From: Ampullaceana balthica
Lineage: Eukaryota; Mollusca; Gastropoda; Lymnaeidae
Direction: 5' to 3'
Assembly: GCA_944989445.1 (NCBI GenBank)
Contig: CALYLW010000562.1
Coordinates: forward strand, 343,472-407,471
DNA: 64,000 bases
Shown: positions 61,301 to 64,000 of the stretch, piece by piece
Layout: every line of letters begins with the position of its first letter
Numbering within the stretch: position 1 is the first letter of the stretch
The notes under the pieces: generated by a model
Database searches by the model: none
Told to the model about the DNA's origin: nothing
The model's input: only the letters and a program-made list of their open reading frames with translations
Made by a program: the position numbers and the translations under genes

Positions 61301-61363
61301 TTTCAGAAGAATATTGCAACTATTTTTTTATTTTAAAAAATTACCTTGATTATTATTCCACAT
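52381..61363 (-). CDS. RPA2: Replication protein A 32-kDa subunit, complete, 8 coding exons, 261 aa
   Basis: Minus-strand exons: 61363-61345, 58129-58068, 57606-57496, 55866-55753, 55470-55273, 53035-52931, 52708-52614, 52462-52381. All introns are GT-AG and the 786-nt frame is in phase from ATG to TGA. The N-terminus [20 protein letters not shown] is the Gly/Ser-rich phosphorylated tail of RPA32. [20 protein letters not shown] starts the OB-fold (about residues 35-170), with [20 protein letters not shown] and [21 protein letters not shown] linker follows, then the winged-helix domain ending [19 protein letters not shown]. Human RPA2 is 270 aa. RPA2 is the middle subunit of the RPA trimer that coats single-stranded DNA in replication and repair. 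Exon 1 codes six full codons and was found by the MWN start and the phase match to exon 2 across a 3.2-kb intron. Introns 3 and 5 carry transposons. Confidence 0.97.
53963..54415 (+). mobile_element. Solitary TIR element related to the tandem-array unit
   Basis: Starts TAAATCCTTTATATTAACTC and ends ACATAAAGGAATTATAG, the worn form of the array unit's ends. Inside are AGCTGAAATTTAGCAGGCAG and TATCAAAATTTCTGGTCCAT at the expected places. ~450 bp, the same length as one array unit. In RPA2 intron 5. Confidence 0.75.
54585..54737. mobile_element. hAT-type MITE, GGCCGGTCTTAG family, perfect 8-bp duplication
   Basis: CAGGGCCCGGTCTTAG to GCTAAGACCGGCCCTG, flanked by AGCAGAAC on both sides. In RPA2 intron 5. 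Same family as 14916-15102. Confidence 0.93.
56017..57464. mobile_element. pogo/Tigger-like TIR element in RPA2 intron 3
   Basis: CAGTGGGACCCACTTAACTC to TTAACCGGGTCCCACTG, flanked by TA. 1,448 bp, inverted relative to 17019-18505. The extended ends are rich in TTAACTCGA/TCGAGTTAA-like pieces. No transposase ORF remains. It fills most of RPA2 intron 3 (55867-57495). Confidence 0.85.
58378..58640 (+). repeat. Dispersed repeat shared with 11411-11680
   Basis: ATGTACCGTGTGCAGACTTG, GTGGCCGTGTGCAAAA, AAGGTTCAAAAGGAGTT and GTCATATATAGGTCA occur in the same order at 11411-11680. Class unknown. In RPA2 intron 1. Confidence 0.75.
59155..59245. repeat. Palindromic CCGCGGTGTACCTAGC motif cluster
   Basis: ACACCGCCGCGGTGTACCTA (59206) and a worn version GGCGGTGCACCCAGCTAAAC (59166) lie close together. 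Related copies occur at 60812, 60854 and 60911. In RPA2 intron 1. Confidence 0.55.
59445..59512 (+). repeat. tRNA-like remnant with a B box
   Basis: GGGTTCAAATCTC (59488-59500) is a good B box and TTCC/GGAA can close an acceptor-like stem, but no proper anticodon arm forms. Probably a SINE head or dead tRNA, not a working tRNA gene. Confidence 0.4.
59715..59860 (-). mobile_element. LINE fragment D (same family as copies A to C)
   Basis: GTTTGTTCTTGCATAC and AAGGTGTTTCTATC match the 3' coding end of copy A (about 21100-21145), with many changes. In RPA2 intron 1. Confidence 0.7.
60010..60225 (-). mobile_element. Worn GGGGCC-type MITE fragment
   Basis: AAATAGAAAATACG, then CTGTGACGTCATATTG, a poly-G run and ATCGTGTGACGTTATTTTAA follow the order of the short MITEs inverted, but the terminal GGACGGCCCC is lost. 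Confidence 0.6.
60578..60735 (+). mobile_element. Worn GGGGCC-type MITE, left part
   Basis: GGGGCTGTCCATTAATTATA preceded by TAA, with C-runs and ATTACGTCAACATTTG inside. No right end. Confidence 0.55.
60811..61245. repeat. Short palindromic repeats and an inverted pair
   Basis: Three CCGC(C/A)GTGTAC-type motifs (60812-60925), then GCTGCTCGTCTCGAAGT (60958-60974) with inverted copies ACTTCGAGACGACTAGC (61183) and ACTTCGAGACGAGTAGC (about 61220). No gene. In RPA2 intron 1. Confidence 0.5.
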
Positions 61364-61852
61364 GTTGGGGGTTAGAATGAATTTAACAGATAGGACACCT
61401 TATATTTACTCCTTTGTATTCTGAAGAGATGGCGGGAGCAAAAAGAAATAACTTATGCATTAGCCAGTAGTCTTTGACAGTCTTCCTATGTTCAGAACTC
61501 TTTTATCTTTGAACAAGAATTTGTGAATTTAAGGAGAAAGATCCTTACACATTTTGTGCATGCCTTTGTGCATTATGCTTTGGCTTAAGACTAAAAGCCA
61601 AATTATTCTCTATTTAAGATTTGACCACCAGGTGAAACACATTCTTAAAGATAGTATCAGTTACGTTGTGTAAATATCGGAGTCCTCTGTCACATTATCT
61701 TGCCCCTTCGATGGAAAATTAACTTTGTTTTTCTTTCTGGTCCACACTTTTGGGGTCCTTATTAGTATATTAGCTCTATACAGGCTGCAGGGAAAGAATG
61801 TCTCACTTGGGGTATTAGCTCTGGATAAAATAGGCATATAATAAACTATATA
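61364..61852. other. RPA2 5' flank, no other gene seen
   Basis: Should include the RPA2 5'UTR and promoter (minus strand). No clear core promoter element was identified. Confidence 0.45.
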
Positions 61853-62341
61853 AACTCCAGAAACATAAGCATCAATTTAAAAATAAGGATCTTCAACGCC
61901 ACGGTAAAGCCTGTGCTACTAAATGGAGCTGAGACATGGAGAACGACGGCCTTAAACTTGACCAGAATCCAGTCCTTTATCAACAATTGCCTAAGAAGGA
62001 TTCTCAGAATTCTCTGGCCGGAAAAAATCAGCAACCTGGAACTGTGGCAGCGGACAAGGCAGAAGCCAATAGAGGAAGAGATTCTCCAGAAGCGGTGGAG
62101 ATTAATTGATCATACACTAAGAAAACCTGCCTCCAATACAACAAGGCAAGCCCTGAAATGGAACCCCCAAGGAAAGCGAAAAAGAGGTCGTCCAAGAAAC
62201 AATTGGGATCGAGAATTGGAGGCAGACATCCAGAGAATTGGCCATGATTGGAAGATCCCAGAGAGGCTGGCCTAGGATATGGATGCCTGGAGGTTTCTCG
62301 TAGGTGGCATCCTATGCCCTTTGAGGAATCGCAGACGCTGA
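61853..62341 (+). mobile_element. C-terminal fragment of a second non-LTR retrotransposon (RTE-like)
   Basis: The frame reads ISINLKIRIFNATVKPVLLN, then GAETWRTTALNLTRIQSFIN, NNCLRRILRILWPEKISNLE and KWNPQGKRKRGRPRNNWDRE, then after one stop (62276) DMDAWRFLVGG. GAETW...RRIL...KRKRGRPxxxWxR is the usual C-terminal signature of RTE-type LINEs widespread in invertebrates, from memory. It has only one stop over ~160 codons, so it is fairly recent. The 5' end is missing. Confidence 0.87.
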
Positions 62342-62741
62342 CGATGATCATAGCATAATAAACTATGACACTTTTTGTTTATGTATTTCTTATGTGCATT
62401 TCAGAATTATTTACCTTAATTAAAAAAACAACAACAGGGTATATGTTTAATTACCCTGTATAAACGTAATTAAAATGTACATATCTATGAATCAAGAGAT
62501 TCAAATGTGTTTGAAATGCCACCACACTATATATATTAAAGCATTAATAGACGGCATGCTAGTGTCCTGGGGCTATTTAGGTCTGGCCTGGGTAAAATGG
62601 TTTGCTAATATTATGATTTTTTTAACGACATTTTTTGGGTTATTTTTAAAATAGTCAAAATATGACTATCATTTCAGCAAACAGTTACAAATGCAATAGG
62701 AACATATAACTAAACATGCTACATTACAATAGTCATACCTA
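62342..62741. other. Intergenic, no gene recognised
   Basis: AT-rich; no ORF or repeat end seen. Confidence 0.5.
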
Positions 62742-63515
62742 TAGGTCTACTAGAATATGTATCTTCTGAATGGGACCCGTCTTCCAAAAAAAAATATATA
62801 ATGTGGAAATTATAAAAAAATAATAATAAAAGAGCTGCAGGATTTATTTCTAGGTAAATATATAATATATAAAAATACTTTTTTTTAAATCTTTTTTTTT
62901 AAACGCTTTTATTTTCTTCTCTTTAATCCACTTAAAATTACAGACTGAAACGCGCTGAACTTTAACACATGTAATAGAGATATAAAACTAAAATGCTACC
63001 TCACTTTGGTGAGACCTGTACTAGAATATGCATCTTCTGTATGGGACCCATCCACCAAAGAAAACATTGATAAACTAGAACAAATTCAAAAAAGAGCTGC
63101 CAGATTCATTACTGGAGAATATTCAAAACTGACAAGAATAACACCATTAGTTAAATCATTAAACCTTGAAACACTAGAGGATAGAAGAACCAAGAGCAAA
63201 GTAGTAATCATACATAAAGCAATTAATTCTAATTTAGAAATACAACACAAAGATAACTTAATACAACCCTCAGATAGACATAAGGATAAAAACACCTTTC
63301 TTATTCCGTATGCAAGAACAAACACATACAAGTTTTCCTTTTTTCCCGTCCGGAATTCGGGCGTGGAATGGGTTGCCTGGAGAATCCAGGAAAACCAACA
63401 CTTTATCAACATTTAAATCTCTAATAAAAATGCAGGACTAAACACAAACCATAGATAAGCGTAGGATGCAATAATCTTCTGTATAGAAGGAGCGTCTGTA
63501 AACAGATAAGATAAG
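62742..63515 (+). mobile_element. LINE copy C (two pieces), CR1/jockey-like
   Basis: An older scrap (62742-62860, GAATATGTATCTTCTGAATG and AAAAGAGCTGCAGGATTTAT) lies before a well-preserved piece starting near 62972. That piece reads VRPVLEYASSVWDPSTKENI onward like copy A and frameshifts near 63345 (FFP then out of frame). It has the same 3'UTR, ending GCAATAATCTTCTGTATAGA to GATAAGATAAG (63468-63515). Confidence 0.92.
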
Positions 63516-64000
63516 AACTCCCCTTATATAACACGGGAATTTTGTAATTGAGGGCTGGAGTGAAACCAGTGAGCCCTGGAGGTCAACTCTAGCAGACGAC
63601 TAAACATTCTAAATAGAGATAAACTAAAAATTGAATAATTTAATTACTGTACATTCGATCGATCTGAAATTTTGATACAATGCATTGTCATCCAAGATCT
63701 ATCTGTGGTAAAATTTTCAGATCTCTAGGACCATCAGAAGTGGTTCAATTTTACGTTGGCAGATTTGAAAAAATCTTGGACAAACAAACAATGCCCAACG
63801 AAAGCGAGTTAATAAAAACGTGGTAAATAAAAAAGCGTGTAAAAAATAGGGTATTGGTAGGCCTGACAGGACGTAACACAACAGCGAACGCTTCGGCAAA
63901 GAGCCTTCCTCAACGGACAAATAGTACACAAATGAAACGAATAAAACGAAATAATAAAGAAAACACTTAGCTGCGGTGAAATCCAAGTATTTCAGTAGAG
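63516..64000. other. Window end, repeat scrap, no gene
   Basis: Around 63655-63725 TCGATCTGAAATTTTGATACA and CAGATCT recall the array unit of 27223-29640 in inverted form. The ORF 63717-63986 has no recognisable features. Confidence 0.4.

Overview
This is eukaryotic, animal-type DNA: AT-rich, with small exons, GT-AG introns and a very heavy load of transposon remnants. Four genes can be identified by protein sequence: the last exon of TRAPPC12 (+), a complete C8orf76-like TPR gene (-, 9 coding exons), a complete LSM4 (+, 5 coding exons) and a complete RPA2 (-, 8 coding exons). A fifth gene (+, 2 coding exons, 354 aa) is not recognised. The exons of the complete genes were joined by hand, and every junction keeps phase. 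The repeat types (CR1/jockey-like and RTE-like LINEs, a tRNA-derived SINE, hAT, pogo-like and 3-bp-TSD TIR elements) suit a non-vertebrate animal. A mollusc is my guess, but nothing here proves the phylum.

Layout. 1-1.9 kb holds a broken hAT transposase gene. 3.4-9.6 kb has the TRAPPC12 end facing the C8orf76-like gene. That gene is head-to-head with LSM4, with 767 bp between start codons. LSM4 (9.6-18.8 kb) has an exon that codes only the start Met, then a 6-kb intron full of repeats. From 18.8 to 48.2 kb I find no host gene. This stretch holds LINE and SINE copies, a tandem array of TIR-bounded ~450-bp units (27.2-29.6 kb), many hAT-type MITEs with 8-bp target duplications, elements starting GGGGCCGTCC with 3-bp target duplications, an 80-bp pyrimidine minisatellite, a (GA)n tract, and a 1.5-kb TIR element carrying a broken C2H2 protein gene. 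The unrecognised gene follows at 48.3-49.6 kb, then RPA2 from 61.4 down to 52.4 kb, then LINE fragments to the end.

The host genes are general cell-machinery genes: vesicle tethering, mRNA decay and splicing, DNA replication and repair. They are not an operon and nothing suggests they work as one system. The more unusual content is in the mobile fraction: (i) a candidate protein-coding relative for the GGGGCC MITEs; (ii) a SINE sharing its 3' tail with a LINE present in the same window; (iii) a dimeric tandem array whose junctions are perfect inverted repeats and which has a solitary, mobile-looking relative in an RPA2 intron; (iv) a LINE split by two datable hAT insertions.
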